A stretch of 64,000 bases of DNA from Planctomyces sp. (GCA_016795105.1 JAEUIH010000016.1:47906-111905), one strand, 5' to 3'; counted from the stretch's first letter, positions 16,244 through 27,004 are shown. Numbers and translations: made by a program. The notes: generated from the sequence alone by a model not told the origin.

Positions 16244-18157
16244 TCAGTCCAGATAGAGAAATTCATTGCTGTTGATGAGTGCAAGACACAAATCGTGTAA
16301 ACGCTGGTCTCGATCGGGTGCTGGACTCTGAGTCAGAAATTCGAGTGCCATGATGGTCTCAGATTCTGAGGGGGTCCTTCCGTAACACCATTGCCAGGCA
16401 CTGATCACGGCTGCCTCATCACTTCGGTCAGGTTCCCGCAGAATTCTGTTTGTCAGGTTCTCAGCAGCATCAAACGACAACTGCGAATTCATCAGAGCCA
16501 GTGACTGGGGCGCAATTGTGCTGCGGGATCTCTGTGGGCAGCTGGCATTAGTATCGGGGCGATCAAATACTTCAAACAGCGGGTATCTCAGATTGCGACG
16601 CACAAATAAATAGACGCTGCGACGTCGATGTTGTGCTTCATCAGAAGTGACTTCCCATTGCCCCTTGAGAAGTGTCGAAACAATCTCGACAGGAAGAGGC
16701 GGGCGAACACCGGGCCCTCCCATTTGCCGGTTCAGTCTCCCACCGATGTACAACAGTGTATCTCGAATCGCTTCCCCATCGAGTCTCTGTCGATTCATTC
16801 TCCAGAGCAGGCGATTTTCAGGGTCCTGTTCCTGACCGGAGTCAGACACAGAGGATTGCTGCCAGGTTGACGATGTCAGAATCAGACGATGAAGCTCTTT
16901 TTGACTCCAATGTCTGAGCGGAAGTTGTGAGGCGAACCAGTCAAGAAGATCGCAGTTCGATGGCACACTCCCCATGGTTCCAAAGTCACCAGGCGTTCGG
17001 ACCAGTCCTTCCCCGAAATGATGAAGCCAGATGCGATTTGCTGAGACCCGCAGTGCTGCCGCGTTTTCTGTTGACGAAAGCCAGTCTGCCAGCTGAACTC
17101 GGGTAAGGTCTCTTCCATCAGATTGCGAATTCTCTGCGGCGGAAAGAACTCGAGGGAATGCTGCCGCAACTTTTAGACCATTGCGTCGAAAATCGCCTCG
17201 GATCTTCAGGAACGTGGCCTGTTTGCCACCTTCTGAAATGACTCGACCGAACGCCGCCTTCTCATTCGACATCCCAGGATCTGCAGACACAGAAAGTGGC
17301 TGCTCTTTCAGCCATTCCGTCGATTCAAAGAACGCTCTCAGTCGAAAAAAGTCCTGTTGACTGACCGGGTCAAATTTATGGTGATGACATTGAGCGCATC
17401 CAATCTGCAGACCAAGAAACACTGAACCTGTGGTCGAGGTCATCTCACTCAGAACATTGTGACGTCGTTCTTCGTATAGATTCAGGTCCGGCATATCCGG
17501 GCCGCACAACAGAAATCCAGTGGCCAGCACAGCGGCTGGGTCTTCATGAGTGAGCATGTCACCGGCGATCTGATATCGAACAAAGTCGCGCCATGGCAGA
17601 TCCCTGTTCAGATTTTCAATGACCCAGTCACGATAGCGCCAGGCATTGGGTCTTACAAGGTCGTGTTCAAATCCATCCGTCTCGGCATAGCGTGCAACGT
17701 CGAGCCAGTGCTGAGCCCATCGCTCTCCATACGCGGGTGAATCCAGCAGGCGATCAATGACACGGCTCCATGCATCCGGACGTGCGTCCTGTTCAAAAGC
17801 TCTGACTTCTTCCGGTGTCGGAGGAAGTCCGGTCAGATCGTACGTGACTCGACGAAGAAGCACGGCTCGGGGTGCCGGAGGAGCAGGGCTGAGCCCCGCG
17901 TTCTGAAGCCGCTGAAGAATGAACTGATCGATCTCGTTGCGACACCAGTGATTCGGATCGCTGACCTCCGGTGGTTTCACCGAGCGCAGTGGTTCAAATC
18001 CCCAGTGAGTACGATCAAGCTCCGTGACGGGAGGTTCAAGGTCCGCTTCGCCGGTGTTGTTCTCCTGTGAGCAACTGTTCCCGGCGTTTCCCAAAAGAAC
18101 AGCGAGTACAGCAACACGAATGACAACATATGAGATGCCGGAATCAAAACTTCTCAC
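16244..18157 (-). CDS. DUF1549/DUF1553 (planctomycete cytochrome C-like) protein
   Basis: 637 residues, exported (hydrophobic N-terminus to about residue 30). The DUF1549 domain begins HWCRNEIDQFILQRLQNAGLSPAP and runs through YDLTGLPPTPEEVRAFEQD and YGERWAQHWLDVARYAETDG; a CAQCHHHKFDP motif (CxxCH) is in its second half. The DUF1553 domain follows (RVSANRIWLHHFGEGLVRTPGDFG to the C-terminus). No separate cytochrome-c domain is present at the N-terminus, so this is a short version. Its GTG start overlaps the stop of the DUF1501 gene by four bases, so the two are coupled. The family is thought to handle extracellular substrates, often next to sulfatases and DUF1501; its reaction is unknown. 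Confidence 0.93.
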   Translation of the reverse strand: MRSFDSGISYVVIRVAVLAVLLGNAGNSCSQENNTGEADLEPPVTELDRTHWGFEPLRSVKPPEVSDPNHWCRNEIDQFILQRLQNAGLSPAPPAPRAVLLRRVTYDLTGLPPTPEEVRAFEQDARPDAWSRVIDRLLDSPAYGERWAQHWLDVARYAETDGFEHDLVRPNAWRYRDWVIENLNRDLPWRDFVRYQIAGDMLTHEDPAAVLATGFLLCGPDMPDLNLYEERRHNVLSEMTSTTGSVFLGLQIGCAQCHHHKFDPVSQQDFFRLRAFFESTEWLKEQPLSVSADPGMSNEKAAFGRVISEGGKQATFLKIRGDFRRNGLKVAAAFPRVLSAAENSQSDGRDLTRVQLADWLSSTENAAALRVSANRIWLHHFGEGLVRTPGDFGTMGSVPSNCDLLDWFASQLPLRHWSQKELHRLILTSSTWQQSSVSDSGQEQDPENRLLWRMNRQRLDGEAIRDTLLYIGGRLNRQMGGPGVRPPLPVEIVSTLLKGQWEVTSDEAQHRRRSVYLFVRRNLRYPLFEVFDRPDTNASCPQRSRSTIAPQSLALMNSQLSFDAAENLTNRILREPDRSDEAAVISAWQWCYGRTPSESETIMALEFLTQSPAPDRDQRLHDLCLALINSNEFLYLD

Positions 18158-19575
18158 GCCAGCACCTCATGAATCACGTTCCCGCCCACATCTGTCAACC
18201 GTTCTTCCCGCCCATTATGGAACCACGTCAGCTGTTGATGATCGAACCCAAGCAGATGCAGAATTGTTGCATGCAGGTCGTTGATGTGGACGGGGCGTTC
18301 AACAGCCCGCAGCCCGACGTCATCAGTTGCGCCGTATGCCAAACCACCTCGAACGGCGCCACCGGACATCCAGACAGAGAACCCCCACGGGTTGTGATCA
18401 CGGCCAACTCCCTGTTCACTCATTGGCATTCGGCCAAATTCTCCACCCCAAATCACCAGAGTATCATCCCAGAGGCCTCGCCGTTTCAGATCGCGCAGAA
18501 GTCCGGCAACTGGTTTGTCTGATTGCAGACACAGAGCAGAGTGGTTCTTTTCAACATTTTCATGAGCATCCCAGCCGATGGTGTCTCCGCAATACAACTG
18601 CACAAAACGAATTCCTCGTTCGATCATGCGGCGAGCCATCAGACATCGACTTCCAAACTCCGCAGTCGAAGAATCGTCGAGTCCATAGAGTTTCCGGGTA
18701 TCATGCGTTTCACGACTGAGATCGACGATATCGGGGGCTGCGGATTGCATCCGAAACGCAAGTTCGCTCGCTTCAATCCGGGCTTCCAGCTCCGAATCGT
18801 AGGGCCGGACCTGATGATGGTCTCGATTCAGACTTCGGACAAGATCCAACATCCTGCGCTGACGATCGTCCGGGAAATCGACAGCCGGAGCCAGGTGCAG
18901 CACCGGATGTTTGCCGGCTCGCATCGGCGTGCCCTGATAGGCAGCCGGCAGGAATCCGCTTCCCCATGCAGGGGGTCCACCTTTGATTCCACCTCCCGGA
19001 TCCGGCAATACGACAAACGCAGGCATGTCCTGATTTTCTGTCCCCAGACCGTACGCAACCCAGCTTCCAAGAGACGGTTTTCCCATCAGAATGCTGCCTG
19101 TGTTCATCTGATAAACCGACTGAGGATGGTTGACACTGTCTCCATGGCAGCTCCGAATCACGCAGAGATCGTCCGCGCATTCCGAAATGTGCGGAAGAAA
19201 ACTACTGATCTCCAGTCCCGATTCTCCGCAATGCCTGAATCGTCGAATCGGTCCCAGAAGTGGGTTGGCGGCAACTTTTCGACGTGTCATTACCGGTCCA
19301 AAGCTCTCCGGCAAAGGTTTGCCGTGATGCCTGGCAAGTACAGGCTTTGGGTCAAACAAATCCACCTGACTTGGCCCGCCGTGCATGAATAAAAAGATGA
19401 CACGAGATACGGCCGGTGCAAAATGCGGCGATCGAATAGCCATCGGCGCGGAAGTTTTTTTCCCGTCATCAGCTGCCAGCATCGAGGTCAGCGCGATCTG
19501 ACCGAATCCAAACGCAGATGCACGCAGGAAACCAGATCGATTTATCAGGTTTGAAAATCCCGACATTTTCGGCAT
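18154..19575 (-). CDS. DUF1501 family protein
   Basis: 473 residues. The alkaline-phosphatase/sulfatase-like fold typical of DUF1501: opening FLFMHGGPSQVDLFDPKP (61-78), middle SRCLMARRMIERGIRFVQLYCG and TLVIWGGEFGRMPMSEQG followed by GRDHNPWGFSVWMSGG, and ILHLLGFDHQQLTWFHNGREERLTD at the end. A twin-arginine leader is expected in this family, but the N-terminus (INRSGFLRASAFGFG) has only a degenerate version, so export may use another route. It heads a two-gene unit with the DUF1549/DUF1553 gene. DUF1501 proteins are exported and of unknown substrate; the residue pattern suggests metal-dependent ester cleavage (inference). Confidence 0.94.
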   Translation of the reverse strand: MPKMSGFSNLINRSGFLRASAFGFGQIALTSMLAADDGKKTSAPMAIRSPHFAPAVSRVIFLFMHGGPSQVDLFDPKPVLARHHGKPLPESFGPVMTRRKVAANPLLGPIRRFRHCGESGLEISSFLPHISECADDLCVIRSCHGDSVNHPQSVYQMNTGSILMGKPSLGSWVAYGLGTENQDMPAFVVLPDPGGGIKGGPPAWGSGFLPAAYQGTPMRAGKHPVLHLAPAVDFPDDRQRRMLDLVRSLNRDHHQVRPYDSELEARIEASELAFRMQSAAPDIVDLSRETHDTRKLYGLDDSSTAEFGSRCLMARRMIERGIRFVQLYCGDTIGWDAHENVEKNHSALCLQSDKPVAGLLRDLKRRGLWDDTLVIWGGEFGRMPMSEQGVGRDHNPWGFSVWMSGGAVRGGLAYGATDDVGLRAVERPVHINDLHATILHLLGFDHQQLTWFHNGREERLTDVGGNVIHEVLA

Positions 19576-19711
19576 CCTGAAAATTTCCTGTAACAGCCTG
19601 CCAGCGGAAGCGTTCGTGGAAATGTGAGGGACAGACGAGGTGAAACAAAACGACTTGTTTCAGCTGATCCTTCAATCAACTACACGTTCAAGAACCGGAA
19701 GGAATACTGCG

Positions 19712-20011
19712 ATGAAAACGATTCAGACTCTGTTGCTGCTGATGTTGGTTGCTGTAAGTGCATCTACGATGACAGCCGAAGCTGGTGGAAAAAAGACGGG
19801 CTTCGGATTCAATCACCATAGCCAGAACTTTAATCACTTCCACAATCCTCACCATGGCCGACGACATGGGTTCTCATTCGGAAACTTCCACTTCCAGCAG
19901 AAGTTTGGGCACGGCAACTTCCATCACAACAACTTTAACAACCACCACAACTTCGGTAACCATAATTTTGGCAACCATAACTTTGGTCACCACAACGGCG
20001 GACATCACTAA
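19712..20011 (+). CDS. Exported His/Asn-rich small protein
   Basis: 99 residues. Signal peptide to about residue 24 (LLLLMLVAVSASTMTAEA), then a mature chain composed largely of His, Asn, Phe and Gly in repeats such as HNFGNHNFGNHNFGHHNGGHH. The ATG at 19712 has GGAAGGA upstream; the frame opens 24 codons earlier but without a site. A terminator follows at once. Histidine density suggests metal binding or buffering outside the membrane; this is inference. No family recognised. Confidence 0.75.
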   Translation: MKTIQTLLLLMLVAVSASTMTAEAGGKKTGFGFNHHSQNFNHFHNPHHGRRHGFSFGNFHFQQKFGHGNFHHNNFNNHHNFGNHNFGNHNFGHHNGGHH

Positions 20012-20040
20012 TCCGTTTGTCCGAATTCAACAAATTCGAT

Positions 20041-20075
20041 AACTCCCGCCTGGTGATTCCAGTCGGGAGTTTTTC
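20041..20075 (+). terminator. Intrinsic terminator
   Basis: Stem AACTCCCG/CGGGAGTT with T-run TTTTC after it, 30 bp beyond the His/Asn-rich gene. It also stands beyond the end of the minus-strand peptidase gene. Confidence 0.8.
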
Positions 20076-20084
20076 ACTGCAGAG

Positions 20085-22559
20085 TTATTCGGCGGGGGCT
20101 GGAGAGACCGTTGTCGGTTCACTGCTCATATGCCGGTCGAACCACGTCACCATCTCCCACAAGGTATGTTCAACCGACTCACGTGCCGCGTATCCATGAG
20201 ATTCATGAGGCAGAACGACGTAACGAACAGACCCGCCGTTACCCCGAATCGCCTGATACAAACGTTCGCTCTGAATTGGAAAGGTGCCGGGATTATTGTC
20301 GGCTTCGCCATGGATCAGGAGCAGAGGCTCCGTAATTTTATTGGCCGCTGCGAATGGAGACATCGTCATATAGATTTCGGGCGCTTCCCAGAACGTCCGG
20401 CGTTCGTTCTGAAATCCGAACGGGGTCAGAGTTCGGTTGTACGCGCCGCTTCGGGCAACACCAGTTCGAAACAAGTCAGAATGTGCGAGCAGGTTTGCTG
20501 TCATGAACGCGCCGTAACTGTGGCCTCCAACGCCAACCCGGCTTCGGTCAGTGACGCCCATCTCCACAGCCTTATCGATGGCTGCACTGGCGCTCGCAAC
20601 GACCTGCTGAATAAAGGTATTGTTGGCCACTTCAGGCGGCCCCACAACGGGCATTGTGGCTTCATCAAGAATCGCGTATCCCTGAGTCAGCAAAAACAAA
20701 TGAGAGATACCACCAATTGTCGTAAACCGATTTGTTGACCCTGAGATCTGCCCGGCAGTTGCCGGATCGTTAAATTCACGCGGATAGGCCCACATAATCG
20801 TCGGCAGGGGTGTTCCCTTTTGATAACCGGGAGGCAAATACAATGTAAACGACAGAGGAACCCCGTCGTCTCTCAGATATGTCACAAGTTCCTTATGAAT
20901 ATTGCGAAGCTGAGGCATTGGATCCGGAAAGTTTGTCAATGCCGTTCGTTCGCCGTCCGCATTTACCAGGAAATAGTTTGGAGGATCCACCGGGCTTTCG
21001 TGCTGCAGAATGAACTGTGAGGCATCGTCTGCCAGCAATGCGACTACGGCCTCATACTTTGAGTCATTGCAGACGAACAGTCGTTCCGTTGCTCCCGTTG
21101 TCAAATCGTATTTATCCAGAAACGGACGATCGCCTTTGGGAGTTGCTCCGGAACCTTCGAGGAAAATCGAACTACCGTTCTGCCAGATGACTCGACGACC
21201 ATTCGGAAGAGGCCGCATCATCGGCGCACCAGGGTCTGCATAGCGGTCGTTGATCGATCGTTCCCAGACGAGCTGATTTCCCACGGAGGGCTGATCAAAG
21301 TTGATCCGAAAGATCCGAATCCAGCGGCGATCCCGGTCATAGTCACGAACAAATGTGAGGCCGTCTTTTTCGCCCCACGTCAGGCCGGAGAGACGGTGTT
21401 CAATCTTCATCACTTCCGTTGCGGCGTCACTGAACGGTGCACGCAGCATTAGAATTCGATCTCGATGTGGAACCTTCTTTGCCGGGTCTCCACCGTCGAG
21501 AGCTTCAACCCAGACAAGCGTAGCGGGATCCGTCGGCCGCCATGCGACCGAACGTGGCCCGACCGGGACTCCTTCAATCGGGATCCGATCTTCCAGGGCC
21601 TGCTCTGCAACAACATGTACAACTTTGCCAGTTCGATCCCAGACTTCCACGGTCTTTGGGAATCGAGACGATGGGAACAGATATGAGAACGGCCTTCGAG
21701 TTCGTGAAATGATGATGTAGCTTCCATCAGGCGATACATCAACAGACGACAGCATTGCCGGTTGCCCGATCGGCTTGATCACCCCGGATGCAACATCGAA
21801 CTCCGCGAGCTGCGATGTCGCATAGTATTCGAACAGATCTTCATCATGTGGGTTCTGAAGCAAGTCCTGATAGGTTCTGACCGGTCCGGAGCCTCCTGAA
21901 GTTTCTTCGATGTTTGGCCCTTTCGGAGCCAGCGGCTTTTCAGGCGCCGGACCGCGATTTGCGATGAGTGTCTGAATCAGAAGTCCTGAACTGTCAGGTA
22001 ACCACTGAACCGGGACTCCATATGCTCCGTTGACAGCAACACCTGGAACCTGTTGAGCTTTGCCATCGCTGACTGAGGCATACCAGAGTTGAATCGAATC
22101 CGTAGTAGTGATCGTAAATGCAACCAGGCGACCGTCGGGCGACCATCCCTGAAACCCTATATTGGCTCCGGCCGGAACTTCAATCCGTCGCTGCTCTCCG
22201 GTCGACATCGTCTGAAGCAGCAGGCCGGTGCTCCGTGGCGCCATATGAGGTCCATTGGTTTTCGGATTCCAGCGAAATCCGGCAAGCCTCAGCATGGGGG
22301 CCGCAAGGTCTGAAATGGGCGGGTAGCTGGATCGTTCGATCAACAGCAGATACTCACGCGTCGGACTGATGGACAACGAAGGTGTGGGAGCTGCATCCAG
22401 AATGTCAGTGATTGCTTTAGGGGGCCTCTGATAACCTGAACGCTGGCTGCTGTCGGTTGCCGAATCCACATTGACTCCTTCTGAGGCCTGTAAAGCGCTA
22501 AACACCATCAGCAGAATCGCCCTGAGCAGCATACTCATTCCCCATACAAATTGGTTCAC
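20085..22559 (-). CDS. S9-family serine peptidase (glutamyl endopeptidase-like)
   Basis: 824 residues with an N-terminal leader (LLRAILLMVFSALQASEG) and a seven-blade-type beta-propeller (residues about 60-560; WSPDGRLVAFTI, DVSPDGSYIIISRTRRPF) before an alpha/beta hydrolase domain. The catalytic triad is visible: Ser681 in GGHSYGAFM, Asp754 in HGEADNNPGT and His788 in PHESHGY. The arrangement is that of prolyl oligopeptidase-like S9 enzymes, closest to the plant and cyanobacterial glutamyl endopeptidase type. It probably trims exported peptides in the periplasm. It starts 26 bp after the glnD stop on the same strand, so it may be co-transcribed. Confidence 0.94.
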   Translation of the reverse strand: MNQFVWGMSMLLRAILLMVFSALQASEGVNVDSATDSSQRSGYQRPPKAITDILDAAPTPSLSISPTREYLLLIERSSYPPISDLAAPMLRLAGFRWNPKTNGPHMAPRSTGLLLQTMSTGEQRRIEVPAGANIGFQGWSPDGRLVAFTITTTDSIQLWYASVSDGKAQQVPGVAVNGAYGVPVQWLPDSSGLLIQTLIANRGPAPEKPLAPKGPNIEETSGGSGPVRTYQDLLQNPHDEDLFEYYATSQLAEFDVASGVIKPIGQPAMLSSVDVSPDGSYIIISRTRRPFSYLFPSSRFPKTVEVWDRTGKVVHVVAEQALEDRIPIEGVPVGPRSVAWRPTDPATLVWVEALDGGDPAKKVPHRDRILMLRAPFSDAATEVMKIEHRLSGLTWGEKDGLTFVRDYDRDRRWIRIFRINFDQPSVGNQLVWERSINDRYADPGAPMMRPLPNGRRVIWQNGSSIFLEGSGATPKGDRPFLDKYDLTTGATERLFVCNDSKYEAVVALLADDASQFILQHESPVDPPNYFLVNADGERTALTNFPDPMPQLRNIHKELVTYLRDDGVPLSFTLYLPPGYQKGTPLPTIMWAYPREFNDPATAGQISGSTNRFTTIGGISHLFLLTQGYAILDEATMPVVGPPEVANNTFIQQVVASASAAIDKAVEMGVTDRSRVGVGGHSYGAFMTANLLAHSDLFRTGVARSGAYNRTLTPFGFQNERRTFWEAPEIYMTMSPFAAANKITEPLLLIHGEADNNPGTFPIQSERLYQAIRGNGGSVRYVVLPHESHGYAARESVEHTLWEMVTWFDRHMSSEPTTVSPAPAE

Positions 22560-22585
22560 TCGGAAACCGGACTCACAATGAAAAG

Positions 22586-25255
22586 TTACTGACCACTCAG
22601 TTGTCGAATTTCGGTCAGAAGCAGGTTCCTGAGCTCATCCAGTTTTTCAGATGACTCCAGCTTCCTGTGATCCTGGTCAACGACGTAGAAAACGTCAACT
22701 ACCTGGTCAATATGAGTGGCAATTCGAGCGAGATGAACCTGGAGCCCAAACTGGTGGAGGGTAAATGCGAGAGTGTAAAGCAAACCCTGACTGTCACTGG
22801 CGAACACATCAATGATGGTGAATCGTTCGGAACAATCGTTATCGAAAGAAACCTGTGGTTCCGTTCGAATGACAAGCGGATTTTTGCGATTCAAACGGAA
22901 CAGGGTACTGCGTCGGAAAACACTTTCGACGGTTTTGCGTGCTGTAAGTACATCGCAGATACCGACGGCCACATCTTCGATTCGAGAAGCAGGAACGGTT
23001 CCGGTGAAGTCATTGTCGGTCACGCGAAACGAGGCGATTACGATGGAATCGGCAGTGGTGCAGACCTGTGCCGCCAGAATGTTCATTCGCAGCCCGGACA
23101 GAATCCCGGCGACCTTATGAAAGCTGCCATTCTTGAATCGCTCCGGAGCAAAGACCCGATAACTCACAGTGTCTGTTTCCGGATCATACTCCCCTTCAAT
23201 CTTGACCTCACTTTCGTTCAGCTGCTGAATCATGTCGAGGTCGCGTGCGATGCGGCTGGGTGCTTCAGTCATCAGATAGAAGGGGGGCAGGGCATCCAGC
23301 TGCTGTTCAATCCACGCCGGCCAAAGCTGTTCATCCTGATGCGTTGCCACGGGAACAATCGAAGCTCGCACGGTATCGCGAACAATTCGAATTCGTTCCT
23401 GTTCAAGGTGGTTGTAGGGCCGTCCACTCAGAATCTGCATGGCTCGATTATAAAGATCGGCCAGCAACTCACCCTTCCAGTCAGACCAGACATCCGGTCC
23501 AACGGCACGGATGTCAGCAACCGTCAGAACATAAAGCATTCTGAGCAGTTCCGGGGCGCCAACAAGTCGGGCAAAGTCGACAAGTACTGCGGAGTCTGAG
23601 ATATCACGTCGGAATGCAAGGTTGGGCATCACCAGGTGGTGACGCACCAGGAACTTCAGCATCGTCTTCTTATTCTCGGCCATCTGCAGCCTGACAGCAA
23701 TCTGATCACAGAGCTCTTCGCCCACGATACTGTGATCACCTTCGAGCCCTTTCCCGACGTCATGCATCAGGATCGCCAGGTGTAACGTGGCGCGATGACG
23801 CACACTCCGATACGCAGACCCGACGGGAGATTCGTCATGAGCAAACGCCACCATCTCATCCATCGCCTTGAGAGTGTGCTCATCAACGGTAAAGCTGTGA
23901 TACTGATTAAACTGAATCAGACAGCGAATGCCGGAGAAACATGGGATCAACCATTCCAGGATCCCAGTCTCATACATGGCCCGCAAGACATTGGGCAATC
24001 CGTCCGTATATCGAAGTACATCCCGGAATTTGATGGAGACTTCTCTGGCAGGTTCGACGGGCAGTGACTTCGAAATGACTCCCAGTGACTGCCGCAATTC
24101 TGAAGACAGCAGCACTCGATGTTCGGCGGCTGCAACGAACACATCCATCAGTGCGTTCTGATCGTTTTGAATTCGCCGGAGCTGTTCGTTGGAAACAAAC
24201 AGCGTGCCGTCCTGAATCAGGAAACCCTGCACAGATTTCTGAGGAAGAAGGCGGCGTTTGAGTCGCGAAAGAAACGAAGGCTTCTTCGGGACTTCAGTAA
24301 CACGACGAGTAATCTCAGCGACTCGCGACGTAAAACTGAAATAGTCGTGCATAAAGACTTCAACGGCCCGCATGCCTTCTGCATCTGCAATTCCGCGCTG
24401 AGCCGAAATCTTCAGTTGAAGCTCCCTGGTGAGTACATCCTGCTTGAGCTTCGTGGCACAATGCAAATCCAGTCGCAGCGCAGTCAGGAATTCTTCGGCT
24501 GCATCCAGAGACTTCAACTCCTCGGGACTGATCTCGCCATGAGTCACCAGTTCACTCAGGTTCGGTGATCCATGTCGAGCACACGAGACCCATTGCAGCA
24601 GGTGGATGTCACGCAACCCACCTGGAGATCGCTTCACGTCCGGCTCCAGCTGGTTCACGGAATTTCCGCGAGACAACCATTCCTCGCGGCGCGATGACAC
24701 ACAACGCTCAATCAGACGATCATTCTTTTCCCAAAATACACGCTGCTGGATCTGCAGTCGCATTGCGTCCAGCAACGGTTCATTTCCGGTCAGATAACGC
24801 AGGTGAACCAGCGACGTTGCGAACTGAATGTCCTCTCCGGCAAAGCGGATCACATCTGCCGGAGTTCGAATGCTGTGTCCAACCTGAAGCCCGGTATCCC
24901 AGCAGTCACGGACGATTGCAGAGAGAAACTCTTTCGTGTCCTCCAGCTGCTTCGGATCGACCACAAACAGCAAATCCACGTCGGAATATGGGGCAGGTCG
25001 CCGACGTCCGTTTCCTCCGACGGCTGCAAGCACAAATGAGTGCATCGAACGACCTGGTGCTGCCTTCACCTGAGCTTCGGCAGTCTCCTGCAGCAGTTGA
25101 TCGATCCGATCGGAGAACCACTGAGAGATCACAATGGCAGATTCACCGGCCGCACGACGATCGAAAACCGCTTTACGACAGTCGGCCACAAAGCTTCGAC
25201 GCCGTTGAACAGCTTCGTTCACACCACCCGCTAACTTCCTGGTTTCAGTGGACAC
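22586..25255 (-). CDS. glnD: [Protein-PII] uridylyltransferase / uridylyl-removing enzyme
   Basis: 889 residues. Nucleotidyltransferase motif GGNGRRRPAPYSDVDLL at 80-96 (catalytic aspartates in SDVDLL), then an HD phosphohydrolase domain (ILMHDVGKGLEGDHS) that removes UMP, and two ACT domains at the C-terminus (KVAGILSGLRMNILAAQVCT; FTIIDVFASDSQGLLYTLAFTL) that sense glutamine. All domains of the bifunctional enzyme are present. GlnD uridylylates PII at Tyr51 when glutamine is low. glnB lies directly upstream, with a hairpin between them. The GTG/ATG region at 25255 was accepted because the frame before it carries no family sequence. Confidence 0.95.
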   Translation of the reverse strand: MSTETRKLAGGVNEAVQRRRSFVADCRKAVFDRRAAGESAIVISQWFSDRIDQLLQETAEAQVKAAPGRSMHSFVLAAVGGNGRRRPAPYSDVDLLFVVDPKQLEDTKEFLSAIVRDCWDTGLQVGHSIRTPADVIRFAGEDIQFATSLVHLRYLTGNEPLLDAMRLQIQQRVFWEKNDRLIERCVSSRREEWLSRGNSVNQLEPDVKRSPGGLRDIHLLQWVSCARHGSPNLSELVTHGEISPEELKSLDAAEEFLTALRLDLHCATKLKQDVLTRELQLKISAQRGIADAEGMRAVEVFMHDYFSFTSRVAEITRRVTEVPKKPSFLSRLKRRLLPQKSVQGFLIQDGTLFVSNEQLRRIQNDQNALMDVFVAAAEHRVLLSSELRQSLGVISKSLPVEPAREVSIKFRDVLRYTDGLPNVLRAMYETGILEWLIPCFSGIRCLIQFNQYHSFTVDEHTLKAMDEMVAFAHDESPVGSAYRSVRHRATLHLAILMHDVGKGLEGDHSIVGEELCDQIAVRLQMAENKKTMLKFLVRHHLVMPNLAFRRDISDSAVLVDFARLVGAPELLRMLYVLTVADIRAVGPDVWSDWKGELLADLYNRAMQILSGRPYNHLEQERIRIVRDTVRASIVPVATHQDEQLWPAWIEQQLDALPPFYLMTEAPSRIARDLDMIQQLNESEVKIEGEYDPETDTVSYRVFAPERFKNGSFHKVAGILSGLRMNILAAQVCTTADSIVIASFRVTDNDFTGTVPASRIEDVAVGICDVLTARKTVESVFRRSTLFRLNRKNPLVIRTEPQVSFDNDCSERFTIIDVFASDSQGLLYTLAFTLHQFGLQVHLARIATHIDQVVDVFYVVDQDHRKLESSEKLDELRNLLLTEIRQLSGQ

Positions 25256-25303
25256 GCTGTTGACTCACCAGTGAAACTTTTCCCAATTCAACTCAGAAAT
25301 GAA

Positions 25304-25331
25304 TACAGGCGGACATTTCTGCCCGCCTGTA
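25304..25331 (-). terminator. Hairpin between glnB and glnD
   Basis: Perfect 9-bp stem TACAGGCGG/CCGCCTGTA with a 10-nt loop. On the minus strand it is followed by TTCATTTC, a weak T-tract, so it may attenuate rather than end transcription from glnB into glnD. Confidence 0.5.
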
Positions 25332-25381
25332 AAGCATATCGAGTTGATGAACATTGACACAGGTCAGCGCTCTCAGTTTCC

Positions 25382-26008
<627 letters not shown>

Positions 26009-27004
26009 ATGTTTCTCGTGTCAATGTTCCTGATTGGTTGTCTGGCTGGCTGGATCGCGAGCACTCTCGCTTGCATTCTGCTGGCACCAGTGACTTTTCA
26101 GGGAATTGTCCACTGCCGCCACTGCCATCATGTCTTCCCACGCTGGTCGCATTGGTTCCGGCCCTGGCCGCTGAAGTGTACATCGTGCTCACGACGCGAC
26201 AGTCTCTGGCCATGGCTGTCGGCTGGCGCGACAGGTGCTGTGTTTGCCGGTTTTACATGGATGCTGATTCGGGCGAATTGCCAGTCGATCGAGGAAGTCC
26301 AGCCATCCGGGAGCCTGACCACCGGTCGACTTCCGTTTCATCTGTGGCTGATCTTCCTGCTGGTTCTGGTCACCCTGACGGACTTACTCGATTATGTAAT
26401 CTCGGATATCGTGGTGATTGTTGGAGTCGTATCGGCCGTCGTGCTGGCTGTCTTCAGTGGTGAACTTCAGATGATCCATGTCTGGGTCAACTGGGATGAG
26501 GCCATTCCTGGACTTCGCGGGCCTTATCTGCCGACGTGGATGGATCAACATCAACATCTGCATGGTCTCGTCTGGAGCCTCGCGGGAATGGCGACCGGGG
26601 CAGGGTTGCTTTGGATCCTCCGCCTGTCGGCACAACTGGTCCTCGGAACGCCGGCCGTTGGTTTTGGAGATGTCACCATGATGGCCATGGTCGGGGCTTT
26701 CGTGGGCTGGCAGCCGACTCTGTGCATCATTGCGCTTGCTCCTCTGGCCGGCATGGTGGTCGGCCCCGTCATTCGCTGGATCACCGGCCGGAGTTTCGTG
26801 GCATTTGGTCCTTATCTGGCGGTTTCGACGCTGATCATCCTTTGTTCCTGGAGCACAATCTGGCGCGACTGGTCCCTGCGAACCGTGTTTAGCCATTGGC
26901 CTTCTGTTGTCGGCCTCGTTGCCGGCGCTGTGGTTGTACTGACTCTGCTGCTCCTGGTGGTTCGAGGATTCCGGTCACTCCCGACAAGCGCTATGCGTCG
27001 TTAA
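26009..27004 (+). CDS. Prepilin peptidase (A24 family), membrane aspartic peptidase
   Basis: 331 residues with seven to eight membrane segments. An N-terminal cytoplasmic zinc-type pair of cysteine motifs is present (CRHCHH and CTSC, about residues 36-60), and both catalytic aspartates are visible: the TDLLDYVISD segment after helix 4 and the GFGDVTMM motif (GxGD) near residue 220. It cleaves prepilin leaders and, in the long form, methylates the new N-terminus. The relatively long loop between the two aspartates (LPTWMDQHQHLHG) is unusual. It could serve the secretin group at 10.5-15.2 kb or another pilus. Starts at an ATG with a weak ribosome-binding site; an ATG five codons on is an alternative. 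Confidence 0.92.
   Translation: MFLVSMFLIGCLAGWIASTLACILLAPVTFQGIVHCRHCHHVFPRWSHWFRPWPLKCTSCSRRDSLWPWLSAGATGAVFAGFTWMLIRANCQSIEEVQPSGSLTTGRLPFHLWLIFLLVLVTLTDLLDYVISDIVVIVGVVSAVVLAVFSGELQMIHVWVNWDEAIPGLRGPYLPTWMDQHQHLHGLVWSLAGMATGAGLLWILRLSAQLVLGTPAVGFGDVTMMAMVGAFVGWQPTLCIIALAPLAGMVVGPVIRWITGRSFVAFGPYLAVSTLIILCSWSTIWRDWSLRTVFSHWPSVVGLVAGAVVVLTLLLLVVRGFRSLPTSAMRR

Noticed and set aside
24565..25263. Plus-strand 232-aa protein
   Set aside because: Lies entirely antisense to glnD, which has all catalytic motifs.
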